NCBI RefSeq assembly: GCF_900113415.1 | Contig: NZ_FOPH01000001.1 | Coordinates: forward strand, 186,001-250,000 | DNA: 64,000 nucleotides | Source of the DNA: Oribacterium sp. WCC10 | Lineage (GTDB): Bacteria; Bacillota; Clostridia; Lachnospirales; Lachnospiraceae | Reading direction: 5' to 3' | In this document: piece by piece, positions 32,020-41,507 of the stretch | Layout of the letters: each line of letters starts with the position of its first letter | Position numbering within the stretch: the stretch's first letter is position 1 | Program-made: the position numbers and the translations under genes | The notes under the pieces: model-generated | The model's database searches: none | Told to the model about the DNA's origin: nothing | Seen by the model: only the letters and a program-made list of their open reading frames with translations

Positions 32020-34893
32020 TTGATTAAAGAGATACTCGAGGCCATAAAAGAATTTACGGTCCGGTTTGTAAGCTCAAGGTTGTTCGCCCTTGGTCTTATA
32101 TTTTCGATACTTTTTGCGGTTTTGGGTCTGAGACTGTTCAATCTTCAGATAGTTAACGGTCAGCAGTACCTCGATAACTACCAGGAAAGAACTCTGGCAG
32201 AGGTTACAACTGACGGAACCCGCGGCAATATATATGACAGAGACGGTAAACTGCTTGCGTACAATGAACTTCAGTACAACATTACCATCGCAGATAACGG
32301 TTCGTATGACACTACGAATGCAGGTATAAACAGCAGAAACTTCATGCTTATGAGGCTTGCTGAAATCATTGAAAAGTACGGCTACTCTATAGAGGGGCAG
32401 TACAAGATAAAACTTGATGATGAACGCGTGCCTTACTTTACTACAGGCTCTGAGGATGAAAGAAAGCGATTCATCGCGAATATCAGGGGCAGAAATATTT
32501 CTGATCTGAGCGATAAGGATTTTACCTGGGATGCTGCAGAGGCCTTTGAATTTTCGAAAAAGAGATACCGTTTTGACGATATAAAGGATCCTGACGGCAA
32601 TACTGTGGTTATCTCCGATGAGACAGCATTGGATATGATTAACATTTTCTATACTCTGCGTCTCACGGCATATCAGAGATATCAGACTACAACCATAGTT
32701 AAAAATGTCTCCGAAGAGTGCGTTGCCGAGATCCTTGAGGCAAAGGGCGAGCTTAAGGGCGTTGATATAGAGAATGTTTCCGTTCGAAAGTACAATTATG
32801 CACCTTACCTCAGTCACATCGTCGGCTATACCGGACAGGTTCGGGCTGACCAGCTTGAAGAACTCAGGAAGAAAGATCCTTCCTACGAGCTTAACGATAT
32901 TGTAGGCGTCTGGGGACTTGAGAAGAGCATGGAATCCGAGCTTAAGGGCAAGAAGGGTTCCCGCGAGATGTATCTCAATTCTGTTGGCTCCGTTCTTGAT
33001 GTCGTGTCGGAAACCGATGCAACAGCCGGAAATGATATATACACGACAATTTCGGCCAATGACCAGATAGCCATCTATCATCTTTTAGAGCAGGAGCTTG
33101 CGGGCGTACTTGCTTCCAAGATCACAGAGCAGGATCTGAGTGACCTTAATGCCAATGTTGAGCAGTCTGAGATCACAATTCCGGTTAAGGATGCATATTT
33201 TCAGCTTATAAACAATAATGTTCTTGATTCGGCTCATTTCGGATTACCCGAAGCCGGTGAGGCAGAACGCAGCATAGCAGCTACTTTTGCTGCCAACAAG
33301 AAGAACAAGCTGGTTGAGATACAGTCGGAATTATTGTCGCCTACAACACAGGGACTTAAGGAACTGCCGCAGGATATGCAGGCGTATATTGTTTATATTT
33401 ATGATTACATGACCGGAAAGGATTCAGGAATCATAGATGCCTCAAATCAGGCATACCGTGAGTCGGAAGCTTATCAGGCGTGGAAGGATGATACTATCAA
33501 TCTTCGTGATTTCATCATAAAAGGTATAGATGAAGCGTGGCTTGATACCTCAAAGCTTGAGCTTTCTGATGATTATTATGATACAGAGAATATCTACAAG
33601 CTGTTCGTTCAGCTTCTGATAGAACATCTCAACAATGATCCTGAGTTTGATAAGGTTCTTTATAAGTATGCCATTGCAGACAAAACTATTCCCGGATATA
33701 CACTCCTCATGGCTCTTTTCGAGCAGGGAGTTTTGAAGGAGGATCCTGAGTCCTATCAGAGACTCGCTACGGGGGATGAGCACTTTGCATATACATTCCT
33801 TATTTCCAAGGTCAGAAAGATAGAACTTACACCGGCGCAGCTTGCTCTTGATCCCTGCAACGGTTCAGTTGTCGTTACCGATGTAAAAACCGGAAAGGTG
33901 AGAGCACTTGTCACGTATCCGGGTTTTGACAATAACCGTATCACAGAAGCGGATTATCTCAAGAAGTGTAATGCAGACCTTTCGCTGCCCCTTCTTAACG
34001 GTGCTACCCAGACTCAGCTCGCTCCCGGTTCTACCTTTAAGCCATTGACATCCATTGCGGCTCTTCAGGAAGGCGTACTGAATCTTTATACAGTCATTGA
34101 CTGTACAGGTGTATATGAAGAGGTAACTCCTCACATCAAGTGTTGGATTTATCCTCAGCGTCATGGCAGAGAGAATGTCATTGACGGAATCAAGAATTCC
34201 TGCAACTTTTTCTTTGCTGCTGTAGGACATATGCTCTCCACTGATGAGAACGGAAACTATAATCAGGCTTTGGGACTTGAACGCATACAGAAGTATGCAT
34301 CCCTGTTCGGACTTGATTCGTTGTCCGGTGTAGAGATAGATGAGGCCATGCCCCGTATATCCGATTACGATCCGGAACGTTCTGCCATGGGACAGGGTAA
34401 TCACGCATACAATGACGTGCAGCTGGCGAGATACATTACCGCTGTTGCCAACAACGGAACAGTGTTTGATCTTTCTGTGCTTGATAAGATCACGGCTCCC
34501 GATGGTACTGTAGTGAGAACCATAGAACCAAAGGTTGTGAGACAGCTTGATTTCAGTGAACTTACATGGAATGCGGTGCATAGAGGTCTTCGTGAGATGA
34601 TCACAGAAGGTGTTGCAAAGAGAGTATTCCAGGGACAGGACATCCCTATAGCCGGAAAGACAGGTACGGCACAGGAACGTGAAGATCGAGGAAACCATGC
34701 GGTATTCGTTTCCTATGCGCCTTATGCCGCTCCCGAGATATCCGTTACCGTTAATATCCCGTACGGATATTCATCCGGTAATGCTGCGAATCTGGCAAAC
34801 AACGTATATAACTATTGTTACGGAAAGGATAGTCTTGATGCGATTCTTTCCAGAGATGCTTCATATATTTCTGCATTGAACGTATCGGATTAA
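32020..34893 (+). CDS. mrdA: Penicillin-binding protein 2 (elongation transpeptidase), long form
   Basis: A 957-residue class B PBP with one membrane segment (about 17-40), a pedestal region starting with GTRGNIYDRDGKLLAYNE, and a C-terminal transpeptidase. Catalytic motifs: SxxK at S671-T-F-K674 (APGSTFKPLTS), SxN in IKNSCNFFF and KTGTAQ in the block AGKTGTAQERED. E. coli PBP2 has 633 residues; here a large segment (about 345-620), predicted mixed helical, separates pedestal and transpeptidase. It crosslinks new glycan during elongation together with RodA, encoded four bases downstream. The start is TTG with AGGAG nearby. Confidence 0.94.
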   Translation: MIKEILEAIKEFTVRFVSSRLFALGLIFSILFAVLGLRLFNLQIVNGQQYLDNYQERTLAEVTTDGTRGNIYDRDGKLLAYNELQYNITIADNGSYDTTNAGINSRNFMLMRLAEIIEKYGYSIEGQYKIKLDDERVPYFTTGSEDERKRFIANIRGRNISDLSDKDFTWDAAEAFEFSKKRYRFDDIKDPDGNTVVISDETALDMINIFYTLRLTAYQRYQTTTIVKNVSEECVAEILEAKGELKGVDIENVSVRKYNYAPYLSHIVGYTGQVRADQLEELRKKDPSYELNDIVGVWGLEKSMESELKGKKGSREMYLNSVGSVLDVVSETDATAGNDIYTTISANDQIAIYHLLEQELAGVLASKITEQDLSDLNANVEQSEITIPVKDAYFQLINNNVLDSAHFGLPEAGEAERSIAATFAANKKNKLVEIQSELLSPTTQGLKELPQDMQAYIVYIYDYMTGKDSGIIDASNQAYRESEAYQAWKDDTINLRDFIIKGIDEAWLDTSKLELSDDYYDTENIYKLFVQLLIEHLNNDPEFDKVLYKYAIADKTIPGYTLLMALFEQGVLKEDPESYQRLATGDEHFAYTFLISKVRKIELTPAQLALDPCNGSVVVTDVKTGKVRALVTYPGFDNNRITEADYLKKCNADLSLPLLNGATQTQLAPGSTFKPLTSIAALQEGVLNLYTVIDCTGVYEEVTPHIKCWIYPQRHGRENVIDGIKNSCNFFFAAVGHMLSTDENGNYNQALGLERIQKYASLFGLDSLSGVEIDEAMPRISDYDPERSAMGQGNHAYNDVQLARYITAVANNGTVFDLSVLDKITAPDGTVVRTIEPKVVRQLDFSELTWNAVHRGLREMITEGVAKRVFQGQDIPIAGKTGTAQEREDRGNHAVFVSYAPYAAPEISVTVNIPYGYSSGNAANLANNVYNYCYGKDSLDAILSRDASYISALNVSD

Positions 34894-34897
34894 AATC

Positions 34898-36040
34898 ATG
34901 AAATTTGATTATAATTTAAAAAACTATGATTATCGGTTGCTTCTGTATATGGTGACACTCAATATCCTTGGTGTCGTTATCATGCGTTCAGCCATTGGAG
35001 CAGCGGATTTTCGTGATTCACAGGTAGTACGACAGATCATAGGCTCTTTTGCGGGGCTTATAGTCTGCATCGTGCTGTCACTTATAGACTATCGTCGTAT
35101 AGTGCGACAGTCACACCTTATTTATCTGTTCTCGGTGCTCATGCTTTTGGGGGTTAAAATCTACGGTACAGCATCAGGACACGGAGCGGTAAGATGGATA
35201 CAGGTTCCGCTTCTCGGACAGATCCAGCCGGCTGAGTTCGTAAAGATAGGACTTATCATCTTTTACGCATACTATTTTCATAAGGCAAAGGACCAGATCA
35301 ATTCTCCGCGTACCATACTTATAGCTTTTACCACATATCTTGTGCCTATAAGTCTGGTTTTGCTTCAGCCGAACCTTAGTACGGCCATCATCATGTCCGT
35401 CATCATTATGGCTATAGTATTTGCTTCAAATATCAGCTATAAGTGGATAGTGGGAGTATTGCTTTCTACTGTGCCGTTTGTTTTGTTTTTTGTATACCTG
35501 TTCAAGTCCGGCCTGTATGACCGCATTCCGTTTTTGCAGGGATATCAGGCAGAACGAATACTTACATTCCTGAATCCCTCTGACAACAGCCAGACATTCT
35601 ATCAGCAGATGTATTCCATCATGGCTATAGGTTCGGGACAGTTTAGTGGAAAAGGTCTCAATAATGACTCGATTTTCTCTGTAAAGAACGGAAACTTCCT
35701 TGCGGAAGAGGATAATGACTTTATCTTTGCGGTTATCGGAGAGGAACTTGGATTCAGAGGTTCTATAATTATTGTTATAATTTTCTTGTTGATTATAATT
35801 GAATGCCTTATAATAGCATCAAAGGCTAAAAAAATGAGTGGGCGCCTGATATGCGTAGGTATGATGGCCTGGATAGGCTTTCAGACATATACCAATATCG
35901 CAGTTGCAACCGGTATTTTCCCGAACACCGGTATTACACTTCCTTTCTTTTCGAGAGGCGCAAGCTCATTGATATCAGTCTATATTGGAATGGGCTTAGT
36001 ATTGAACGTCGCGCTGCAACGTAGAGACGGCGTGGTTTGA
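34898..36040 (+). CDS. rodA: RodA/FtsW/SpoVE-family peptidoglycan glycosyltransferase
   Basis: A 380-residue protein with about ten membrane segments and the SEDS signatures IYGTASGHGAVRWIQVP, QPAEFVKIGLI, ESDF-like EEDNDFIFAVIGEELGFRG and GIFPNTGITLPFFSRGASSL. SEDS proteins polymerise lipid II; with PBP2 they form the elongation synthase. Clostridia often place minCDE between PBP2 and rodA; only four bases separate them here. Confidence 0.93.
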   Translation: MKFDYNLKNYDYRLLLYMVTLNILGVVIMRSAIGAADFRDSQVVRQIIGSFAGLIVCIVLSLIDYRRIVRQSHLIYLFSVLMLLGVKIYGTASGHGAVRWIQVPLLGQIQPAEFVKIGLIIFYAYYFHKAKDQINSPRTILIAFTTYLVPISLVLLQPNLSTAIIMSVIIMAIVFASNISYKWIVGVLLSTVPFVLFFVYLFKSGLYDRIPFLQGYQAERILTFLNPSDNSQTFYQQMYSIMAIGSGQFSGKGLNNDSIFSVKNGNFLAEEDNDFIFAVIGEELGFRGSIIIVIIFLLIIIECLIIASKAKKMSGRLICVGMMAWIGFQTYTNIAVATGIFPNTGITLPFFSRGASSLISVYIGMGLVLNVALQRRDGVV

Positions 36041-36063
36041 CGAGCCATAGAAAGGTTAAAAAA

Positions 36064-36453
36064 ATGAATGTTGGTTTAATCGCACATGATTCAAAGAAGA
36101 AACTGATGCAGAATTTCTGCATAGCATATCGTGGTATATTAAGTAAGCATGAGCTTTATGCAACCGGAACAACCGGACTTCTCGTTGAGGAAGTTACGAA
36201 TCTTCGTATACATAAGTTCCTGCCGGGAGAGACAGGCGGTTCAAGACAGCTTGCTTCACAGATAGAGCAGGGCAATCTTGATATGGTTATTTTCCTGAGA
36301 GATCCTCTTCATGTGAAGGCACAGGAGCCTGAGGTCAATTCTGTTGTACAGCTTTGTGATACCTACAATATACCTATAGCAACCAATCTTGCTACAGCAG
36401 AGCTTCTTATCAAGGCGCTTGAGAGAGGCGATCTCGAGTGGAGAAACATCTGA
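36064..36453 (+). CDS. mgsA: Methylglyoxal synthase
   Basis: A 129-residue enzyme that converts dihydroxyacetone phosphate to methylglyoxal. Signatures are NVGLIAHDSKK, LYATGTTG, LPGETGGSRQLA, VIFLRDPLHVKAQEPE (catalytic Asp region) and CDTYNIPIATNLATAELL. The ATG at 36064 is preferred over an in-frame TTG at 36037 because homologues start just before NVGLIAHD. Its position after rodA is conserved in Clostridia. Confidence 0.96.
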   Translation: MNVGLIAHDSKKKLMQNFCIAYRGILSKHELYATGTTGLLVEEVTNLRIHKFLPGETGGSRQLASQIEQGNLDMVIFLRDPLHVKAQEPEVNSVVQLCDTYNIPIATNLATAELLIKALERGDLEWRNI

Positions 36454-36464
36454 GGATGATATCG

Positions 36465-37481
36465 ATGACGAAACTTTTTTCTGATAAAAAGAAGATTAGA
36501 TCCGGAGGAGGCCATATTCATATGGCACTTCCGGTTCTTTTATGTTTGCTGACCTTATCCGGATGCGGTCAGAAACTGGAACAAAAGTATGATGCAGACA
36601 TGGGCCTTATGCGCATGAACTCTATAAACATGGCGATGACAGAGACATCACATGCGGATGGGTTCTCCGTGGGACTGGCACTTCCGGGAGAGACTACGTT
36701 CAATGCAGATGAAATCACAGCACAGGCGGCTCTCATTGTTCCTTTCGGACAGGAGGATCCACAGCCTGTTGCATACAAGAATCCTTATGTAAGGACATAT
36801 CCGGCCAGCATAACCAAGGTTATGTCAGCCCTTGTGTGTCTGAGACATTTTGACGACCTGCAACAGGAGTTTACCGTGACAAAGAATTCGGATATCAACG
36901 TCTCCGGTTCATCCAAAGCATGGATCAGACCGGGAGAGACATTGACTATTGAGGATCTTCTGTACGGAATGCTTCTGCCTTCCGGTAATGATGCGGCGGT
37001 TGCGATTGCCGAGGCCACCTGCGGTTCTGTTGATGCATTCGTGGATGAGATGAACCAAACGGCACTTGAGATAGGTGCAACCGGTACCCATTTTGTCAAT
37101 CCTCACGGACTTCCGGATGACAACCATTACACAACCCCTTATGACATTTATCTCACCATGAACGAAGTCATGAAGTATGATGCGTTCAGGAAGATAGTCG
37201 GTACCGTGAATTACAGCCCGAGTTATAAGGATTCCAACGGTATGCCTAAGACACAGAACTGGAGCGTTACAAACAGGTATATGCTCGGTGAGGTCGAGAC
37301 TCCGGAGGGATTAAAAGTACTGGGCGGAAAGACCGGTACCACCAATGCCGCAGGTTACTGCCTTACCATGGGTGTTCAGAAGACATCCACAGGTGAAGAA
37401 TATATCTCAACTGTTATGAAGGCGGAGACCAAGGACGAGCTGTATAAAAACATGACAAACCTTATTTCAAAGGCACGTTAA
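36465..37481 (+). CDS. D-alanyl-D-alanine carboxypeptidase, lipoprotein (DacA family)
   Basis: About 338 residues. The N-terminus ends in a lipobox, LLTLSGC, so the enzyme is probably lipid-anchored; LspA is encoded further on. S11 peptidase motifs are in order: SITK, then SGN in MLLPSGNDAAVAIAE, and KTG in GGKTGTTNAAGYCL. Low-molecular-weight PBPs of this type trim the terminal D-Ala of wall peptides. Possible starts are GTG 36438, ATG 36456 and ATG 36465; the last has GAGG ten bases upstream. The gene abuts mgsA and probably belongs to the cell-shape transcript. Confidence 0.9.
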   Translation: MTKLFSDKKKIRSGGGHIHMALPVLLCLLTLSGCGQKLEQKYDADMGLMRMNSINMAMTETSHADGFSVGLALPGETTFNADEITAQAALIVPFGQEDPQPVAYKNPYVRTYPASITKVMSALVCLRHFDDLQQEFTVTKNSDINVSGSSKAWIRPGETLTIEDLLYGMLLPSGNDAAVAIAEATCGSVDAFVDEMNQTALEIGATGTHFVNPHGLPDDNHYTTPYDIYLTMNEVMKYDAFRKIVGTVNYSPSYKDSNGMPKTQNWSVTNRYMLGEVETPEGLKVLGGKTGTTNAAGYCLTMGVQKTSTGEEYISTVMKAETKDELYKNMTNLISKAR

Positions 37482-37587
37482 ATAAACCATTAAAAAAGTT
37501 TGTTTCAGTGCTTTTGAACATGCATATGTTAAGGATGATTTGTACAAAAGAATGGCTGTTTCGGCAACTTTGTTTGGTAATTGTTGC

Positions 37588-37616
37588 TTGAATTAGCTCG
37601 GTTAATGTACTATACT
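37588..37616 (+). promoter_or_regulatory. Sigma-A type promoter for the P-loop protein gene
   Basis: TTGAAT (37588-37593), 17-base spacer, TATACT (37611-37616). The transcript would carry the AGGAGG site at about 37631-37636 before the ATG at 37647. Confidence 0.7.
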
Positions 37617-37646
37617 GAAACTACAAAGTTTAGGAGGTACTTGACT

Positions 37647-38066
37647 ATGGTACAATTGATTGTAGGCAAGAGAGGCAAAGGAAAGACTAAGCAGCTTCTT
37701 GATAAGGCAAACAGTGTTGTTAAGGAAGCAAACGGAAGCGTTGATTTCCTCGATAAGTCCGCACAACATATGTATGAACTGAACAATAAGATCCGTCTTA
37801 TTAATGTAAACGAGTATCCTATCGATTCAGAGGACGCATTTATTGGCTTCGTAAGTGGTATTATTTCTCAGGATCACGATCTTGAATATATGTTCCTAGA
37901 TAGTTTCCTTAAGCTTTCATCTCTCGAAGGCGCAGACATTTCAAATTGCATCAAGCGTCTTGAGGACCTTGGCGAGAAGTACAAGATCACATTCGTTTTG
38001 AGCGTATCCATGGATGCCGAAGAGCTTCCGGATAGTGTGAAGAGAGATGTAGCTATTTCACTTTAA
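37647..38066 (+). CDS. Small P-loop protein, function unknown
   Basis: A 139-residue cytoplasmic protein that opens with MVQLIVGKRGKGKTKQLLDKAN, a Walker A-like GxRGxGKT at residues 7-14, and has LEYMFLDSFL near residue 75, which could be a Walker B strand. There are no membrane segments. It is shorter than classic P-loop NTPases. The start at 37647 follows AGGAGG; an upstream in-frame start at 37581 would overlap the promoter. I know of no assigned function. Its neighbours are an HlyD-like membrane protein (14 bases on) and sepF, which hints at an envelope or division link. Confidence 0.75.
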   Translation: MVQLIVGKRGKGKTKQLLDKANSVVKEANGSVDFLDKSAQHMYELNNKIRLINVNEYPIDSEDAFIGFVSGIISQDHDLEYMFLDSFLKLSSLEGADISNCIKRLEDLGEKYKITFVLSVSMDAEELPDSVKRDVAISL

Positions 38067-38080
38067 GTTATACGTAAACA

Positions 38081-39520
38081 ATGGCAGCAGTAGAAAAGCA
38101 AGATACATCTAACGTAATAAAACATCATAATCTGCCTAGACTCAATGTAGGGATGGTGATCTTCATGATCATCTTTCTCTACATTGTTTTTAGTGTGTAC
38201 TCATATGTCACCAGGGATCAGGTGAGGTTCTATGAGGTTCTGGATGGCAACATAGTAAGGCAGGAGCAGTACACGGGGGTAGCTATTCGTGAAGAAGAGG
38301 CAGTGGATGCTTCTTCATCCGGATATATACATTATTTCATACAGGACGGCAGACGAGTGGCTGCCGGATCCAATGTCTATATGATAGATGAGACCGGAGC
38401 ACTTGAGGCTTATCTCAAGGATCACCCTGAACTCACACAGGAGATGTCCGGAGAGCAGGTTTCAGATATCAGATATCGTTTGTCACAGTTCTCACAGACT
38501 TTCAGGAACTCCAATTTTTCCTATTTATATGACGTCAAGTTCTCACTGGATGCCACAGCGATGGAGTATACAAACATTTCCAATGCACAGGATCTTGACT
38601 CGGTTGTGTCAGAGATTGGTATCAACTATTCTCAGGTTCATGCTGATAAGGCAGGCGTGGTTTCCTATTCCGTGGATGGCAAAGAAGGACTTACACCTGA
38701 TGCGGTTACAGCGGATATCTTTTCCATGAACGGCTATAAGATGAACATTACAAAACCGGGTTCTCTTATAGAAGGTGGAACACCGGCGTATAAGATCATT
38801 ACAAGCTCCAACTGGTATCTGGTTTTTCCTGTAAACGATGAACTTAAGGAAAAGTATCAGGATATACATAAGGTTCAGGTCTACTTCCCGGAGAAGGACG
38901 TGAAGTCCGATGCCCAGCTTGATATTTATACCGCAGCTGATGGCAACAACTATGGAAAACTCTATATGAAGGAGTTTATGGAAGAATTCTGTAATGAGAG
39001 ATTTGTCCAGTTCTCCATCATTACAAACAACAAGAGAGGACTTAAACTTCCGCTTACAGCCATTACCCAGAAGGACTTCTTCATCATTCCGAAGGACTTT
39101 ATGGTGATAAATCCGGACGGATCCACAGGCTTCAACAGACAGATAGTTGCGGAGGATGGCTCCGGAACTACAACAGAGTTTGTCGAAAGCGAGATATACA
39201 GGATTGATGACCAGTACTGTTATGTGACTGTACCGGAGAGTCAGGATCAGGCAGGAGTGAGACTTAACGATTTTGTAATCAAGCCCGGCATGGAGAGCGG
39301 CACGGATGGTGCCAATGCTTATCATGTGGGACCGGTGAAGTCCCTTCAGGGTGTTTACAATATAAATCGTGGCTACTGTGTTTTCAGACAGATAGTTCCG
39401 ATTGAGCAGAATAACGAATACGTCATAGTCGAAAAGAATACCGATCACGGCATCGCAGTGTATGATCATATAGTTATGGATGCTTCGCTTGTGAGCGACG
39501 GTCAGCTCGTTTATCAGTGA
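38081..39520 (+). CDS. HlyD-like membrane-anchored protein near sepF
   Basis: A 479-residue protein with one membrane segment (about 24-44) and a large extracytoplasmic part. VAIREEEAVDASSSGYIHYF and DGRRVAAGSNVYMIDETG form the lipoyl/barrel-sandwich motif of HlyD adaptors, followed by a helical hairpin (about 120-170) and beta domains. No transporter gene accompanies it. Proteins of this kind are often encoded beside yggS-sepF in Clostridia, where their role is not characterised. Annotating it as part of an efflux pump is not justified. Confidence 0.78.
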   Translation: MAAVEKQDTSNVIKHHNLPRLNVGMVIFMIIFLYIVFSVYSYVTRDQVRFYEVLDGNIVRQEQYTGVAIREEEAVDASSSGYIHYFIQDGRRVAAGSNVYMIDETGALEAYLKDHPELTQEMSGEQVSDIRYRLSQFSQTFRNSNFSYLYDVKFSLDATAMEYTNISNAQDLDSVVSEIGINYSQVHADKAGVVSYSVDGKEGLTPDAVTADIFSMNGYKMNITKPGSLIEGGTPAYKIITSSNWYLVFPVNDELKEKYQDIHKVQVYFPEKDVKSDAQLDIYTAADGNNYGKLYMKEFMEEFCNERFVQFSIITNNKRGLKLPLTAITQKDFFIIPKDFMVINPDGSTGFNRQIVAEDGSGTTTEFVESEIYRIDDQYCYVTVPESQDQAGVRLNDFVIKPGMESGTDGANAYHVGPVKSLQGVYNINRGYCVFRQIVPIEQNNEYVIVEKNTDHGIAVYDHIVMDASLVSDGQLVYQ

Positions 39521-39600
39521 TATATTTTCCTGAAATATTACAATTTTCTGACATCACCATAATAAGCCATTTCTATTGTTTTACGTATTATATCATCATG

Positions 39601-39628
39601 TTGACATGGGAAAAAATTCGTATACAAT
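39601..39628 (+). promoter_or_regulatory. Promoter for sepF
   Basis: TTGACA (39601-39606), 16-base spacer, TACAAT (39623-39628), about 50 bases before the sepF ATG. Confidence 0.7.
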
Positions 39629-39676
39629 AGACATATTAGACGAGTTATGCCTATCGTTCATGACGGGGGAATTAAG

Positions 39677-40192
39677 ATGAGTTTTATCAGTAACATAATG
39701 AAAAACATGAGAGTTAATCAGGACGATGATTACGAGCTTGATGACGACTACGAATTTGATGACTACGATGATGAGCCTCAGCAGAGGGGCAATTTTTTCA
39801 TAAAGCGCAATGCAGATAACGACGAGGAAGAAGACAGACCTGCAAGACCTACATTGTTCACCAAAAAGCAGCAGCCACAGTCACAGTCACACAGAGGTAT
39901 GGAAGTTACTATGATTAAGCCGACTTCTATGGATGATTCAAGAGACATTTGCGACTATCTTCTTGATGGTAAGGCAGTTGTTCTCAATATGGAAGGGCTT
40001 CATATGGAGATAGCTCAAAGAATCATCGACTTCACTTCAGGAGCAGCATTTGCCATGGATGGAAACCTTCAGAAGATATCAAATTATATCTTCATTGCTA
40101 CACCTCAGAACGTTGAGCTTTCCGGAGATTTTCAGAATATTCTTGCCGGCGGATCAGACGTTAACATGAGTGGATTCAATCTCAGGGTTTGA
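39677..40192 (+). CDS. sepF: Cell division protein SepF
   Basis: A 171-residue protein: short N-terminal helix (MSFISNIMKNMR), an Asp/Glu/Tyr-rich linker, and the SepF core (about 85-165) with VVLNMEGLHMEIAQRIIDFTSGAAFAMDGNL given here in pieces: VVLNMEGLHMEIAQRIIDF and TSGAAFAMDGNLQKI. SepF ties FtsZ filaments to the membrane. The ATG at 39677 follows GGGGGA; an in-frame ATG 30 bases earlier has no good site. It appears monocistronic: it has its own promoter and a strong terminator. Confidence 0.95.
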   Translation: MSFISNIMKNMRVNQDDDYELDDDYEFDDYDDEPQQRGNFFIKRNADNDEEEDRPARPTLFTKKQQPQSQSHRGMEVTMIKPTSMDDSRDICDYLLDGKAVVLNMEGLHMEIAQRIIDFTSGAAFAMDGNLQKISNYIFIATPQNVELSGDFQNILAGGSDVNMSGFNLRV

Positions 40193-40206
40193 TAGTGTAT
40201 GTTATG

Positions 40207-40246
40207 AAAGGCATATCCTTAGGGGATATGCCTTTTGTTTTGTTTT
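40207..40246 (+). terminator. Rho-independent terminator after sepF
   Basis: A perfect 12-bp stem AAAGGCATATCC / GGATATGCCTTT, 5-base loop, then TGTTTTGTTTT. Confidence 0.92.
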
Positions 40247-40392
40247 GAGACATCTTGTGCTATGATTATTCTCATGCAGCTTATCACACACTGGATGATG
40301 TTCGGGCAGGTCATAAAGTCAAATCAACATGTAAGCACGTGATTTGGTACTTATGCCTCTTTACATCATCTTTTAATTTGAGGGAGGATGTC

Positions 40393-41487
40393 ATGTCAAA
40401 AGTTTTGGATGTAAATTATGAGAATTCATTTTCGTATCATATCTTTCTTGAGAAATCCTTTGATGCTCTGAAAAGTGCTGTTTCAGAACTGGATGTCTGT
40501 GAGAGGCGTGCACTTATAATCACAGATACCAACATTGCCCCTTTATATCTCAGGGAAGTAAAGGCTGTTCTTGCTGAGTGTTTCAGCTCGGTGTCTGAGG
40601 TTATACTGACTCCGGGAGAACAGTACAAGAATACTGACTCCATAGCTCAGATTTATGAGAAAGCCATACAGGAGAACTTTGACAGAAATGACTACTTTAT
40701 AGCTTTGGGTGGCGGAGTTGTGGGAGATATGACCGGATTTGCCGCTGCCACATACATGAGAGGGATAAAGTTTATCCAGATTCCTACAACATTACTGGCA
40801 CAGGTCGACAGTTCCATCGGTGGCAAGACCGGTGTGGATTTCAGGGCTTACAAGAACATGGTGGGAGCATTTCATATGCCGTCACTGGTCTATAGCAATG
40901 TCTCAACATTGACAACACTTGATGATATTCAGTATGCTTCCGGCATGGGTGAAGTTATAAAGCATGCACTTATCAGAAACAGAGATTATTTTGATTATCT
41001 CACAGAACATGTGGAGGAGCTTAAAGACAGGGATCTTTCGGTTCTTCAGGAAACAGTTTATCAGAGCAACCTTATTAAGAGAGCCGTGGTTGAGATAGAT
41101 CCGAAGGAAAAGGGGGAAAGACAGCTTCTTAATTTCGGACATACTCTCGGACATGCCATAGAGAAGTGCTCTGAGTTTTCCTACAGCCATGGTCAGTGTG
41201 TTGCTTTCGGATGCATTGCTGCCATGTTTATTTCCGGCACTGTCACAGAGGAGGAAGAGCATTCTGTAAGAAAGCTTATGGAGGCTGTTGGGCTTGAGAC
41301 GGTTCTCAGGAAGATGGATCATAGAGATATCCTTCTTGCCACTCGTAAGGATAAGAAGATGGATAAAGGGCATGTGCGTTTTATCCTGCTTCATTCAGTG
41401 GGCGATGCCTTTATCTCTCATGAGGTTTCGGATGAGCAGATGCTCTCTGCGCTTCAATATATCGAGAGAGGATTCGCATTAAATTAA
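40393..41487 (+). CDS. aroB: 3-dehydroquinate synthase
   Basis: A 364-residue NAD- and metal-dependent enzyme of the shikimate pathway, cyclising DAHP to 3-dehydroquinate. Signatures: LTPGEQYKNTD, ALGGGVVGDMTGFAAATYMRG, IQIPTTLLAQVDSSIGGKTGVD, NMVGAFHMP, and the metal ligands in NFGHTLGHAIE. The ATG at 40393 follows GAGGGAGG; the in-frame ORF extends 46 codons further up but without a ribosome site, and AroB homologues start near here. It lies between sepF and lspA, where related bacteria often have ylmH and divIVA. Confidence 0.96.
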   Translation: MSKVLDVNYENSFSYHIFLEKSFDALKSAVSELDVCERRALIITDTNIAPLYLREVKAVLAECFSSVSEVILTPGEQYKNTDSIAQIYEKAIQENFDRNDYFIALGGGVVGDMTGFAAATYMRGIKFIQIPTTLLAQVDSSIGGKTGVDFRAYKNMVGAFHMPSLVYSNVSTLTTLDDIQYASGMGEVIKHALIRNRDYFDYLTEHVEELKDRDLSVLQETVYQSNLIKRAVVEIDPKEKGERQLLNFGHTLGHAIEKCSEFSYSHGQCVAFGCIAAMFISGTVTEEEEHSVRKLMEAVGLETVLRKMDHRDILLATRKDKKMDKGHVRFILLHSVGDAFISHEVSDEQMLSALQYIERGFALN

Positions 41488-41507
41488 AGATGTTTTAGAG
41501 GAAATTT

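Noticed and set aside
32074-33081. 335-codon minus-strand frame opposite the PBP2 gene
   Set aside because: It lies opposite the pedestal region of a clear PBP2 gene, with no ribosome site or motif.
33865-34698. 277-codon minus-strand frame opposite the PBP2 transpeptidase
   Set aside because: Shadow frame; the plus strand carries the catalytic motifs.
38609-39469. 286-codon minus-strand frame opposite the HlyD-like gene
   Set aside because: Shadow frame without its own signals.
38081-39520. Efflux-pump membrane fusion protein
   Set aside because: HlyD-like domains are present, but no ABC or RND partner is encoded nearby, so a pump function is not supported.
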